Assembly: GCF_006740045.1 (NCBI RefSeq)
Contig: NZ_AP019749.1
Coordinates: forward strand, 887,001 to 951,000
DNA from: Comamonas terrigena NBRC 13299
GTDB taxonomy: Bacteria > Pseudomonadota > Gammaproteobacteria > Burkholderiales > Burkholderiaceae_C
Direction of reading: 5' to 3'
DNA length: 64,000 nucleotides
The notes under the pieces: model-generated
The model's database searches: none
The model's input: only the letters and a program-made list of their open reading frames with translations
Told to the model about the DNA's origin: nothing
Part shown: piece after piece, positions 45,996 through 54,865 of the stretch
Layout: each line of letters begins with the position of its first letter
How positions within the stretch are numbered: the first letter of the stretch is position 1
Program-made: the position numbers and the translations under genes

Positions 45996-48329
45996 TCAGC
46001 GCTTGGCAAACACCAGGCGGAAGGTGCTGCCCTGGCCGGGCGTGCTGTCCAGCTCCATCACGGCGCCGTGGCGCTGCATCACGGTGTGCACAAAGGCCAG
46101 ACCCAGGCCCACTCCCTGTATGTGGCTGGCTTCATGCTGGGCCAGGCGGGTAAAGGGCTGGAACAGTGTGGCCTGCTGCTCGGGGCTGATGCCATCGCCC
46201 TCATCGCGCAGCACCACCACCCAGTGCGCAGGGCGTTCTGTGATGCTGCAGTGCACGGTGCTGCCGGCGGGGCTGTATTTGACGGCATTGCCCAGCAGAT
46301 TGCCCAGCACGCGGCGCAACTGACCGGGGTCGCCTGTGACCAGGGCTTCCGCCTCCTGGGGCATCCAGTCGATGTCGATCAGCTTGGCATGGGCGGCGGC
46401 CCAGCTGTCGTCCACGGCCTGCTCCAGCAGCAGGCCCAGCTCCACGGCTTCCTGGCGCGGGGGCTGCTGCTGGGCGCGGGCCAGGTGCACAAAGTCATCC
46501 GCCAGCGCCAGGGCGCTGCGGGCATAGCGTTCGATGCGCACTTCGGTGTCGCTGGACACCAAGGGGCCGGCACTGTCTGCCGCCCTGTGGCCGAAGGTGC
46601 GGTCCATCTCCAGCAGGGTGACGATGGCGCCGATCGGGGCGCGGATGTCGTGCGAGATGAAATGCATGGCCTGGTCGCGCTGGGCCATGGCCTGGCGCAT
46701 GCGGGTGATGTCCACCAGGGTCAGCAGCCAGCCAGTGGTGGGCGGCGCGGCAAACGGGCGGCCCACCAGCAGCAGGTGGTTGCCCAGGCGGTCGGTTCCC
46801 TCATGCTGGAAGGACGCCTGTCCGCCCGCCAGGGTCTGCGGGTCGAACAGCGGTCCCTGGCTCTCGTTTTCCCGGGCCCCGGCCAGTAGCAGTTGCACGT
46901 CCTGGCGTTCCTGCAGCGTCTGGCCCAGCGACTGGGCATAGCGGTGGGCCGCGCTGTTGGCCAGCAGGATGCGGCCTTGCGGATCGCACACCAGTGTGGG
47001 GGAGGGCAGCTGCAGCAGGCTTTCGCTGACAAAGTGGTGCAGGGCACGCAGCTGGCGCGAGGCCTGCTCCACCGCCTGGATGCGCTGGGCCAGCATGTCC
47101 TGGCCCATCAGGCCGGACTGCAGCGGTGCCAGTGCGCCGCTGCGGCCCAGGTCGCGCATTTCATGCTCCAGAAAGCGGGCCGCGGCATTCAGGCGCCGCC
47201 AGCTCCACAGCGGGTAGGCCAGAGCCACCAGCAGCAGTGCCGCCGCAGGAGTCAGCACCAGTTGCCACCACAGCGGTGCCAGGGTGGCCGTCAGCAAGGT
47301 GGCGGACCACAGCAGCACGCAGGCGGCCAGCGCGGCCGAGGGGCCCAGCAGGGCCAGGGCCAGCAGAGTCAGCAGCACAGGCAGGACATTGAACAGCCGG
47401 TTGGCTGTGGCCGATGCCGGCGTCGCATGCGTGTGCTGGAGCGCACCATTGAGGATCTGGGCCACCATCACCACATTGGGGGTGTGCTGCGCCGTCTGGG
47501 TGGGGGTGGCGATGGATGCGGACAAGCCGGTGGCCAGGCTGCCGACCACCACATACTTGCCGCGGAAGGCGCTGGCGGGAATGGCGCCGCGCACCACGTC
47601 GATATAGGAATAGGTGGTGAATGCCGGGTTGCCGCCGGCAAAGCCGATGTATTGCAGGGCGGGCGGGGCACCGGCAGGCTGCGGCGCACACAGCGCATCC
47701 TGCGGCTGGGCCACGCAGCGCATGGCCAGGCCCAGGTGCAAATGGCTCTGACCGGCCAGGCCGGCGCGCGGTGCAAAGCTGCGTACGCCGCCATCGGCAT
47801 CCACACGCAACTGCACATGGCCCAGGGCGGCGGCGGCCTGGACCAGGGCGGGCAACTGGCCCACGGGGCGGCCTGCCAGGTCTTGCGCCACCGGCAGCAC
47901 CACGCGACCGCTGTCGGCAATAGCGCTGGCCAGCAGGGCGTCGTCGGCGGGGTAGTCCAGATCTTCTTCACTGAACAGCACATCCAGCCCGATGGCCTTG
48001 GGGTTCTGCGCCGAGAGGTGGCGCACCAGCTGGGCGTGGATGGCCCGGCGCCAGGGCCAGCGCCCAATGGCTTCGATGCTGCGCTCGTCGATGGCAATCA
48101 CCACCACCTCGGGCGATGCCGGGCGCTGCTGCAGCCGGGTCGCCAGATCCTGCACCAGCAGATTGCTGCGCTCCAGCTGCTGCGGGCCGGCCAGCCACCA
48201 GCAGGCGGCCAGCAGCAGGGCGCTGAAGATCCACCATTCCCGCCGCAGTCCCAGGTGGCCCTGTGACACGTCAGAGGCGCGCAGCCGATTCAGCCAGCGC
48301 CACATGTGCGGGGCATGGCGGCTTGCCAT
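45996..48329 (-). CDS. CHASE2-domain sensor histidine kinase
   Basis: A 777-residue membrane kinase. Order: a membrane helix (about residues 33-50); an extracytoplasmic CHASE2 sensor (about 50-315; VVVIAIDERSIEAIGRWPWRR, FRGKYVVVGSLATGLS); three membrane helices (about 318-395); a PAS-like domain (about 440-550, LPSPTLVCDPQGRILLANSA); HisKA with phospho-His560 (HFISHDIRAPIGAIV); and HATPase with N box NLLGNAVKYSP and G boxes DEGDGIS and GVGLGLAFVH. It is third on its strand after a response regulator and a LysM/FecR protein, all within 5 kb, so they form one signalling unit. The stimulus is unknown. Confidence 0.92.
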   Translation of the reverse strand: MASRHAPHMWRWLNRLRASDVSQGHLGLRREWWIFSALLLAACWWLAGPQQLERSNLLVQDLATRLQQRPASPEVVVIAIDERSIEAIGRWPWRRAIHAQLVRHLSAQNPKAIGLDVLFSEEDLDYPADDALLASAIADSGRVVLPVAQDLAGRPVGQLPALVQAAAALGHVQLRVDADGGVRSFAPRAGLAGQSHLHLGLAMRCVAQPQDALCAPQPAGAPPALQYIGFAGGNPAFTTYSYIDVVRGAIPASAFRGKYVVVGSLATGLSASIATPTQTAQHTPNVVMVAQILNGALQHTHATPASATANRLFNVLPVLLTLLALALLGPSAALAACVLLWSATLLTATLAPLWWQLVLTPAAALLLVALAYPLWSWRRLNAAARFLEHEMRDLGRSGALAPLQSGLMGQDMLAQRIQAVEQASRQLRALHHFVSESLLQLPSPTLVCDPQGRILLANSAAHRYAQSLGQTLQERQDVQLLLAGARENESQGPLFDPQTLAGGQASFQHEGTDRLGNHLLLVGRPFAAPPTTGWLLTLVDITRMRQAMAQRDQAMHFISHDIRAPIGAIVTLLEMDRTFGHRAADSAGPLVSSDTEVRIERYARSALALADDFVHLARAQQQPPRQEAVELGLLLEQAVDDSWAAAHAKLIDIDWMPQEAEALVTGDPGQLRRVLGNLLGNAVKYSPAGSTVHCSITERPAHWVVVLRDEGDGISPEQQATLFQPFTRLAQHEASHIQGVGLGLAFVHTVMQRHGAVMELDSTPGQGSTFRLVFAKR

Positions 48330-48447
48330 GGTGCGCTAGGGGTGCGGAGGCCCAGCCGCTTTCTTGGCAAGGTCGACGAGGGTCTGGCGTGGCAACCGCG
48401 CAGCCGGCCCGCCGGAGGGAAGTGATCCGCCAGGGGCGCAGTGGGGC

Positions 48448-50160
48448 TCATGGCGAGAGCACATCCAGGCCGCTACCGCTGCGCAGCGGCATGCCGGAGC
48501 CATCGCGCACCCAGGGCAGCACGGTGAACTGGCGTGCGGTCGACAGCGGACTGTCCAGGCCGGACGGATCGCGCACCTGCAGGCGCAGGAAGTACTGGCC
48601 GGGGCCGAGGTTGGCGGCCTGCCATGCGGGCTGGTTCACACGGGTGTCCAGCACCGGGTGCTCGGCCTCGGGTGTACGGGCCACGACAATGCGCCAGCTC
48701 TGGCCGGGCTCGCCCTGCCAGTGCATGGTGGGCACGCCAGCGGCGGTGTTCCACTGCAGCGCGGCCGCATCGGGCACGGCGGGGCGCGGGATGGCACGAA
48801 AATCCTGGGGCGCGGAAAACGGACCTTGGTCCGTCTGGCCGTTGTCCAGCGTGCGGATGCTGGCGGTGCGCCAGTGGTAGTTGCCTGCGGCGAGGTCGGT
48901 GGTCTGCAGCGCGCAGCCTTCACGCACCACCCGGTCTTGCAGCGGGACGCTGAAATCCTGGCCGGCGGCCGCAATCTGGATGCGGTAGGCGGACACGCCA
49001 TGCACCGGCGTGCAGCGCAGGTCCACACCATCGGTGGGCAGTTGGGCGGCGGGCTCTGTCTGGTAGAGCGGTGGCACCGGGTGGGCCTTGACCTTCAGCG
49101 GCCCCTGGGCGGGCAGACCGGGAATGCCATGGCCGTCCATGGCCTGCACGCGCAGGAAATAGCTGCCATCCGGCACGGCGGCAAAGCGGGCCTTGTCGCC
49201 GGTAAAGCGGCCATTGCGCAGCACCTGCTGGCCGGCCGCATCCTGTGTGACTTGCACCACATAGCCTGCACCCTGGGTGGGGGCCGGCAAGGGGAGGTCC
49301 AGCCATTGGGCATCTTCGGCCAGGCGGGGCAACTGGCCCTGGGGCAGTGCCGGCAGCAGTGCCGCCTGGTGCAGTTGGCCGTCGGCTGTCACGGCAGCGC
49401 CGCGGCCCTTGGGTACCAGGGCACTGGCGTTGGGGGACTGGTGGGATGCCACCTGCACCGCACCCTGCTGCACGGCGGTGGCGGTGCTGCCGTCGGCCGC
49501 AAGGTAGACACCGAACTGCGTGCCGCGCACGCTGCTGGTGGCCGTGCCGGTGCGCACGTCCAGCGCCGCAGGCTGGGCCTTGTTGGGCGGAACAGTCGCT
49601 TCCACGGCGCCGTTTTGCAGCTCCACCACCGATTGCAGGCTGCCCGTGCGCCCTTTGCGGCGCAGCTGTTGCAGCAGCAGCGTGCTGTCGGCCTGCACCT
49701 TCAGCAGCGAGCCGTCGGCCAGGCGCACGCTGACAAAGGCATCGGGCGCCACATGCAGGCGGCTGCCTTCGGGCAGCTGCTGGCCCGGGGTGAGTGCGGA
49801 TTCGCCGGCCGATCCGGTGTGCGACGGCGGCGGCAGCACGGTCACCCGGCCCTGCAAATAGTCTACCGAGGCCGTGGCCATGCGCAGCAGGTGGTTGGGA
49901 ATCTCCAGCACCGAGCCCGGCTGCAGGCGGTAGGGACTGCCGACCTGGTTGTGCCGTTGCAACAGCTGCCATTGGCTGGCGTCACCCAGGTAGTGGCGGG
50001 CCAGCTGTTCCAGCGTATCGCCGGTGTGGATGCGGTGGCGCGTCACCCCGGTGGCCGAGGAGGCGGCAGTCTGTGCCTGGGCGCTGCAGGCCAGGGTGAG
50101 AAGAATGCAGGCGGCGGCGCTGGGCCACAAAGGTGCAGGACGGAGAAAGTGCATAGGCAT
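48448..50160 (-). CDS. Exported LysM + FecR domain protein with fibronectin-like repeats
   Basis: A 570-residue periplasmic or surface protein: signal peptide (residues 1-29, ending CSAQAQ), a LysM peptidoglycan-binding domain (about 40-88, HRIHTGDTLEQLARHYLGD), a FecR domain (about 125-225, SVRLADGSLLKVQADSTLLL; TSSVRGTQFGVYLA), and a C-terminal half of three fibronectin-III-like repeats sharing a YxxRVxAxDxxGxxG-type strand (DGSYFLRVQAMDGHGIPGL, AGNYHWRTASIRTLDNGQ, PGQYFLRLQVRDPSGLDSP). There is no membrane helix after the signal peptide and no sigma factor nearby, so it is not a classical FecR anti-sigma. It lies between the response regulator and the CHASE2 kinase, and could present a cell-wall signal to the kinase. 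Confidence 0.9.
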   Translation of the reverse strand: MPMHFLRPAPLWPSAAACILLTLACSAQAQTAASSATGVTRHRIHTGDTLEQLARHYLGDASQWQLLQRHNQVGSPYRLQPGSVLEIPNHLLRMATASVDYLQGRVTVLPPPSHTGSAGESALTPGQQLPEGSRLHVAPDAFVSVRLADGSLLKVQADSTLLLQQLRRKGRTGSLQSVVELQNGAVEATVPPNKAQPAALDVRTGTATSSVRGTQFGVYLAADGSTATAVQQGAVQVASHQSPNASALVPKGRGAAVTADGQLHQAALLPALPQGQLPRLAEDAQWLDLPLPAPTQGAGYVVQVTQDAAGQQVLRNGRFTGDKARFAAVPDGSYFLRVQAMDGHGIPGLPAQGPLKVKAHPVPPLYQTEPAAQLPTDGVDLRCTPVHGVSAYRIQIAAAGQDFSVPLQDRVVREGCALQTTDLAAGNYHWRTASIRTLDNGQTDQGPFSAPQDFRAIPRPAVPDAAALQWNTAAGVPTMHWQGEPGQSWRIVVARTPEAEHPVLDTRVNQPAWQAANLGPGQYFLRLQVRDPSGLDSPLSTARQFTVLPWVRDGSGMPLRSGSGLDVLSP

Positions 50161-50215
50161 ACAGCATGCAAGCCTGCAGGAAAAAGCCGATAGCCGCAAG
50201 TTGCTGGAGGTGGGG

Positions 50216-50932
50216 CTAGGAGGCCAGGTCCAGATCGGTGGGCGTGGTGCAGCCCAGTGCATCCAGCCGGTAGCCCAGGCCGTAGACGGCCGAGATGGCG
50301 TACTCCTGGCCGGGGCGCAGGCGCAGCACCTGGCGCAGGCGCGAGACATGGGTGTCCAGCGTGCGCGACAGCACTTCGGAGTTCTGCCCCCAGACGGCTT
50401 CGCGCAGATGGTCGCGCGACATCAGCCGGCCCTGGTTCTGGAACAGCAGCACGGCCAGCGCGAATTCCCGGTGCGTGAGCACCACGGACTGGTCGTGGAA
50501 CTCGGCCGTGAAGGTGGACTGGGTGAAGCGGTAGGGACCGAACTCCAGCACATCCTCTTGGGCCTGCGGGTAGGCGCGGCGCAGCAGCGCGGCAATGCGT
50601 GCCTGCAGCTCGGCCACGCGGATGGGCTTGACGATGAAATCATCGGCCCCGCAGTTCAGGCCTTCGACCAGATCGCGCTCTTCGCTGCGGTGGGTGATGA
50701 ACACGATGGGCAGGGTGGCCGGCAGGTGCTCGCGCGCCCAGCGCACGACTTCGGGGCCGGAGAGGTCGGGCACTTCCCAGTCCACCAGCAGCAGATCGAA
50801 GCTCTCGCGGCGCAGATCCTGCACAAAGCTAGCTCCGCTGTGGTGCAGACGGCACAGGTGGCCCGCCTGGCGCACCACCTGGTCGATCAGCTCCAGTTGC
50901 AGTGGGTCGTCGTCAAGAACTGCGATACGCAT
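50216..50932 (-). CDS. OmpR-type two-component response regulator
   Basis: A 238-residue regulator: receiver domain (residues 1-118) with acidic pair Asp7-Asp9 region, phospho-acceptor Asp51 (LLLVDWEVPDLSGP) and the conserved Lys in DFIVKPIRV; then a winged-helix DNA-binding domain (about 130-230) ending in DTHVSRLRQVLRLRPGQEYA and VYGLGYRLD, the OmpR/PhoB recognition region. It is first in the cluster with the FecR/LysM protein (55 bp downstream) and the CHASE2 kinase, and is the likely partner of that kinase. Confidence 0.93.
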   Translation of the reverse strand: MRIAVLDDDPLQLELIDQVVRQAGHLCRLHHSGASFVQDLRRESFDLLLVDWEVPDLSGPEVVRWAREHLPATLPIVFITHRSEERDLVEGLNCGADDFIVKPIRVAELQARIAALLRRAYPQAQEDVLEFGPYRFTQSTFTAEFHDQSVVLTHREFALAVLLFQNQGRLMSRDHLREAVWGQNSEVLSRTLDTHVSRLRQVLRLRPGQEYAISAVYGLGYRLDALGCTTPTDLDLAS

Positions 50933-51000
50933 AGTGGTGGGGCCTCCCTGGTGTTTGCGTGGATTGTCTCAAACCTGGCGTGGCGGGCAGTGCACCCGGG

Positions 51001-52317
51001 TCATTCCGCCTGGGCGGCAGCGTGGAGCTGCTGCAGGGCGGCGGTGATGTCGGCCTCCTGCACGCCGTCCAGCGGCTGCAGATGGCTGCGCACGGCCTCC
51101 AGTGCGGCGGCACCTTCCTGCTGCAGGCGGGCGATGTGCTGGCCGGCCTCGCGGGGCTGGGCAAAGCCGGTGCTCTGCAGCAGCACCTGGCCGCTGGCGG
51201 TGGTGAGCTTGAAATAGAACTGGCCGTCTTTCTCGCGGTATTGCTTGAACACCGGCAGTGCGGCCTTGTCGGCCTTGGCCGCCTTCTGGCTGGTCTGTGT
51301 CATGCCAGTCAGCGTGCGCAGGCCCACGGCGGCGCGCAGGCGCTGCAGCAGCGGGCGGCTGAGGGCGCGGGCACGTTCGGCACCGGCCTGCAGCACGGCT
51401 TCCACCTTTTCGGGGTGGGCCATCAGGTCTTCGTACCGGGCGCGCATGGGGGTGATTTCGCGCTCGATGCACTCGTACAGCTTCTGCTTGGCATCGCCCC
51501 AGCTGATGCCGTCGGCGTAGGCCTGGCGCATGGCGGCGGTCTCTTCGGCCGTAGCAAAGGCCTGGTACATCTGGAACAGGGCCGAGCCTTCGACTTCCTT
51601 GGGTTCACCCGGTGCACGCGAGTCGGTCACGATGGAGCCGATCAGCTTCTTCAGCTGGGCAGGGGGCGTGAACAGGGGGATGGTGTTGTCGTAGCTCTTG
51701 CTCATCTTGCGGCCGTCCAGACCGGCCAGCAGGGCCACGCTGTCTTCCACGGCCGCTTCGGGCAGGGTGAAGTGCTCGCCATACAGGTGGTTGAAGCTGG
51801 ACGCCATGTCGCGCGCCATTTCGATGTGCTGCACTTGGTCGCGGCCCACGGGGACCTTGTGGGCGTTGAAGGCCAGGATGTCGGCCGCCATCAGCACTGG
51901 GTACATGAACAGGCCGGCCGTCACGCCGTCATCTGGCTCGGTGCCGGCGGCGGTGTTCTTGTCCACGGCCGCCTTGTAGGCGTGGGCGCGGTTGAGCAGC
52001 CCCTTGCCGGTCACGCAGGTGAGGAACCAGGTCAGCTCGGGGATCTCGGGCACATCGGACTGGCGGTAGAAGGTCACATGGGACGGGTCCAGGCCGGCAG
52101 CCAGCCAGCTGGCGGCGATTTCCAGCGTGGAGCGCTGCACGCGGTCCGGATCCTGGCATTTGATCAGTGCGTGGTAGTCGGCCAGGAAGTAGAAGTTCTC
52201 CACATTCGGGGCGCGGCTGGCGGCAATGGCGGGGCGCATCATGCCGGCGTAGTTGCCCAGGTGGGGGGTGCCGGACGGGGTGATGCCGGTGAGGAAACGG
52301 GTAATGGCTTGTGTCAT
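51001..52317 (-). CDS. trpS: Tryptophanyl-tRNA synthetase with C-terminal DUF1508/YegP-like extension
   Basis: A 438-residue protein. Residues 1-335 are a complete class I TrpRS: HIGH-type motif ITPSGTPHLGNYAG at residues 12-25, the tryptophan-site block ADYHALIKC, and KMSKS as GRKMSKSYDNTI near 210. The usual enzyme is about 335 residues; here 103 more follow a short linker. Their core (FKQYREKDGQFYFKLTTASG, then QVLLQSTGFAQPREA) resembles one YegP/DUF1508 unit, a small beta-rich domain of unknown role. Start chosen at MTQAITRFLTG, since homology begins there. It is last in the PHP-YciO-site-2-protease-trpS run, 61 bp after the protease. Confidence 0.93.
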   Translation of the reverse strand: MTQAITRFLTGITPSGTPHLGNYAGMMRPAIAASRAPNVENFYFLADYHALIKCQDPDRVQRSTLEIAASWLAAGLDPSHVTFYRQSDVPEIPELTWFLTCVTGKGLLNRAHAYKAAVDKNTAAGTEPDDGVTAGLFMYPVLMAADILAFNAHKVPVGRDQVQHIEMARDMASSFNHLYGEHFTLPEAAVEDSVALLAGLDGRKMSKSYDNTIPLFTPPAQLKKLIGSIVTDSRAPGEPKEVEGSALFQMYQAFATAEETAAMRQAYADGISWGDAKQKLYECIEREITPMRARYEDLMAHPEKVEAVLQAGAERARALSRPLLQRLRAAVGLRTLTGMTQTSQKAAKADKAALPVFKQYREKDGQFYFKLTTASGQVLLQSTGFAQPREAGQHIARLQQEGAAALEAVRSHLQPLDGVQEADITAALQQLHAAAQAE

Positions 52318-52378
52318 GGTGCAGACAGTCTCAGGCCGTGGAGCGCCGGTGGGCGCTCCACGCAAAGGAAAAAATGGA

Positions 52379-53047
52379 TCAGGCGAGCCAGCGGGTCAAA
52401 GGGGTGAGTATCCAGTCCAGGGCTTCGTAGCCCCAGGCCATCAGCGGACGCAGCCACCAGGTGCCGACAAAGCCGAAGAGGACCAGACCCAGAACAATGA
52501 AGAAGCCGAACGGCTCGATGCGCGAAAACTGGTAGGCCAGCCTGGAAGGCAGCAGGCCCGCCAGAATGCGGCCACCGTCCAGCGGCGGCAGCGGGAACAG
52601 GTTGAAGGCCCACATCACCAGATTGGTCAGGATGCCGGCGCGGGCCATTTCCAGGAAGAAGCGTTCCTGGATGCCCGACACCACCAGCACGATCAGCAGC
52701 ACCGCCCACAGGATGGCCTGCAGGAAGTTGGCCGCCGGGCCGGCCAGCGCCACCCAAATCATGTCGCGCTTGGGGTGGCGCAGGCGGCTGAAGTCCACCG
52801 GCACCGGTTTGGCATATCCGAACAGAAACGCGCCCGAGGTGGAAAAGTACAGCAGCAGCGGCATCAGGATGGTGCCGATGGGGTCGATGTGCTTGAGGGG
52901 GTTGAGCGTCACCCGGCCCAGGATGGTGGCCGTGGGATCACCGAAATGGCGGGCCACGTAGCCATGGGCGGCCTCGTGCACCGTGATGGCGAACAGCACG
53001 GGCAGGGCATAGATCAGAACGGTTTGCAGGAGTTCGGTGGCGTCCAC
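52379..53047 (-). CDS. Site-2 protease family membrane metalloprotease (M50)
   Basis: A 222-residue inner-membrane protein with five to six helices. The zinc motif HExxH is VHEAAHGYVA (residues 24-33) in the first helix, and the third ligand lies in NLFPLPPLDGGR near residue 155-166, the LDG motif of the family. It is the short type without a PDZ domain, as in the compact M50B proteases found next to trpS in many proteobacteria. It cuts substrates within the membrane; the substrate is unknown. It is 41 bp after the yciO-like gene and 61 bp before trpS. Confidence 0.9.
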   Translation of the reverse strand: MDATELLQTVLIYALPVLFAITVHEAAHGYVARHFGDPTATILGRVTLNPLKHIDPIGTILMPLLLYFSTSGAFLFGYAKPVPVDFSRLRHPKRDMIWVALAGPAANFLQAILWAVLLIVLVVSGIQERFFLEMARAGILTNLVMWAFNLFPLPPLDGGRILAGLLPSRLAYQFSRIEPFGFFIVLGLVLFGFVGTWWLRPLMAWGYEALDWILTPLTRWLA

Positions 53048-53088
53048 AGTGTCAGCGCAGTCGAGGTATGAAAGAAGGCAAGGTGAGG

Positions 53089-53724
53089 TTATAGCCCCAA
53101 AGCCTGGAGGCTGCCCTGTCCCTGGCGCACCAGCTCTGCATCGCCGCCGCTGTACATGGGGGTGAGGTCCAGCACCGTGGTGGGTTCCATGGGGCAGGCG
53201 CCGGCATCCACGATGCCGTCCAGCAGCTTGTCAAAGCGCGCACGGATCTCGTCCGGGTCATTCAATGGTTCGGTCTCGCCGGGTGCAATCAGCGTGGTGC
53301 CCAGCAGTGGCTCGCCGTGCAGCTCCAGCAGCATCTGCAGGCCTTTGCGGTCGGGCACGCGCAGGCCGATGGTCTTGCGTGACGGGTGGCTCACGCGGCG
53401 CGGCACTTCCTTGGTGGCATCCAGGATGAAGGTGTAGGGGCCTGGCGTGGCCAGCTTCATCAGCCGGTACTGGCGGTTGTCCACGCGGGCGTAGTTGGCC
53501 AGCTCCGACAGGTCACGACACAGCAGTGTCAGGTGGTGCTTGTCATTGATCTGGCGGATGCGGCGCAGACGGTCCACGGCGTTCTTGTCGTCCAGGTGGC
53601 AGACCAGGGCATAGCTGGAATCGGTGGGGACGGCCAGGATGCCGCCGCCGCGCAACAGGTTGGTCGCCTGCTGCAGCAAGCGGGGCTGGGGGTCCACCGG
53701 GTGGATTTCGAAGTACTGGGCCAT
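53089..53724 (-). CDS. YciO-type member of the Sua5/YrdC/TsaC family
   Basis: A 211-residue protein with the YrdC fold: LLRGGGILAVPTDSSYALVC at the start, KHHLTLLCRDLSELANYARV, PGPYTFILDATKEVPRRV and GLRVPDRKGLQMLLELHGEP. Family members make threonylcarbamoyl-AMP for t6A in tRNA, but the YciO branch is not the main enzyme in E. coli and its physiological role is unclear. It starts 31 bp after the PHP gene and ends 41 bp before the protease, the same gene neighbourhood (yciV-yciO) as in enterics. Confidence 0.9.
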   Translation of the reverse strand: MAQYFEIHPVDPQPRLLQQATNLLRGGGILAVPTDSSYALVCHLDDKNAVDRLRRIRQINDKHHLTLLCRDLSELANYARVDNRQYRLMKLATPGPYTFILDATKEVPRRVSHPSRKTIGLRVPDRKGLQMLLELHGEPLLGTTLIAPGETEPLNDPDEIRARFDKLLDGIVDAGACPMEPTTVLDLTPMYSGGDAELVRQGQGSLQALGL

Positions 53725-53755
53725 GGGGCTGGTTTCCTGGTAGCGGTGCCGGGCG

Positions 53756-54634
53756 TCAGTGCGCGCGGTGGGGGGCGGGCTGGATGCGGTCTGCCAGCAG
53801 CTCCCAGACGGGATTCAGCCTGCGGGGCAGTGCGGGCAGGGTCCCCAGGGCAATGCGGGATTCTGCCGGGCTGTGGAAGTCGCTGCCGCGCGAGGCGTGC
53901 AAGCCCCATTCGCGGGCGCATTCGGCGTAGCGCAGGGCTTCTGCGGCGGAGTGGCCGCCGCAGGTGACTTCGATGCCCTGGCCGCCGCAGGTCTTGAATT
54001 CGTCCAGCAGCGCATGCTCCAGCGTGCCGCCCAGAGCGTAGCGGGCCGGGTGGGCCATCACCGCCACGCCGCGGGCGGCGGTGATCCACTGCACGGCTTC
54101 GGCCACGCCGGCCCAGCGCTGGGGCACAAAGCCGGGCTTGCCCTCGGTCAGAAAGCGCTGGAACACCTCGGTCACATCGGCGCAGATGCCTGCATCCACC
54201 AGAAAGCGGGCGAAATGGGTGCGCGAAATCAGATCGGGGTTGCCCACATAGCGCAACGCGCCTGCGTAGGCATCGGGGATGCCGGCCAGTGCCAGCTGGT
54301 GTCCCATTTCCTGAGCCCGTGGGCCCCGGCTGTGGCGCAAGGCGTGCAAACCTTGCTGCAATGGCCCATCTGCGCAGTCAAAGCCCAGGCCCACGATATG
54401 GATGGTGTGGCCGGCATAGCTGGCCGAAATCTCCACCCCCGTGAGGTAGTCCAGGCCCTGGGCATGTGCGGCCTGGCAGGCTGCGGTCTGCCCGGCCAGC
54501 TCGTCGTGGTCGGTCAGTGACCACAGGTCCACGCCGCCCTGGCGCGCACGGGCCGCCAGTTCGGCAGGCGCCAGCGTGCCATCCGAGAAGGTGGAGTGGC
54601 AATGGAGATCGGCATTCAGATAGGGGGTGGGCAC
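53756..54634 (-). CDS. PHP-domain phosphoesterase, RNase AM/YciV type
   Basis: A 292-residue metal-dependent phosphoesterase. The PHP motifs are present: [20 protein letters not shown] (metal-binding His at residues 11 and 13), [46 protein letters not shown] and [13 protein letters not shown]. coli YciV (RNase AM) acts on 3',5'-nucleoside bisphosphates and trims 5' ends of rRNA; this protein has the same length and layout, so that activity is likely. It is first in the four-gene run ending in trpS and is divergent from a chemoreceptor. Confidence 0.9.
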   Translation of the reverse strand: MPTPYLNADLHCHSTFSDGTLAPAELAARARQGGVDLWSLTDHDELAGQTAACQAAHAQGLDYLTGVEISASYAGHTIHIVGLGFDCADGPLQQGLHALRHSRGPRAQEMGHQLALAGIPDAYAGALRYVGNPDLISRTHFARFLVDAGICADVTEVFQRFLTEGKPGFVPQRWAGVAEAVQWITAARGVAVMAHPARYALGGTLEHALLDEFKTCGGQGIEVTCGGHSAAEALRYAECAREWGLHASRGSDFHSPAESRIALGTLPALPRRLNPVWELLADRIQPAPHRAH

Positions 54635-54772
54635 GCGGACATTGTAAAAGTCTGGCCGCTCCAGCGCAGTGGCCTGAGAAAAGCAGGGGAGAACCGCGCT
54701 GGCTGGCCGGGAGCACCTGCCCTGTGCAATGCGGTTTGGAGTGCATCAAACCCTGTGTTTATTGGCCGCTTA

Positions 54773-54782
54773 GGGGGGGGGG
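54773..54782. repeat. Homopolymeric tract of ten G
   Basis: A run of ten G in the gap between the PHP gene and the chemoreceptor. It ends five bases before an in-frame ATG at 54788 that could serve as an alternative chemoreceptor start, so the tract overlaps the place of a Shine-Dalgarno sequence. Runs of this length are prone to slippage. Confidence 0.85.
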
Positions 54783-54865
54783 AGCGGATGGATACTTTGC
54801 TGGCGGTTGCTGGGGCGTGGCCCATGCCTGCGCCGTTGCTGGAGGGGCTCAAGCCTGTTTGCACC

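Noticed and set aside
54596..54865. A chemoreceptor start far upstream, through the G tract
   Set aside because: The extra sequence has no receptor homology and overlaps the PHP gene start; 54866 fits homologues, with 54788 kept only as an alternative.
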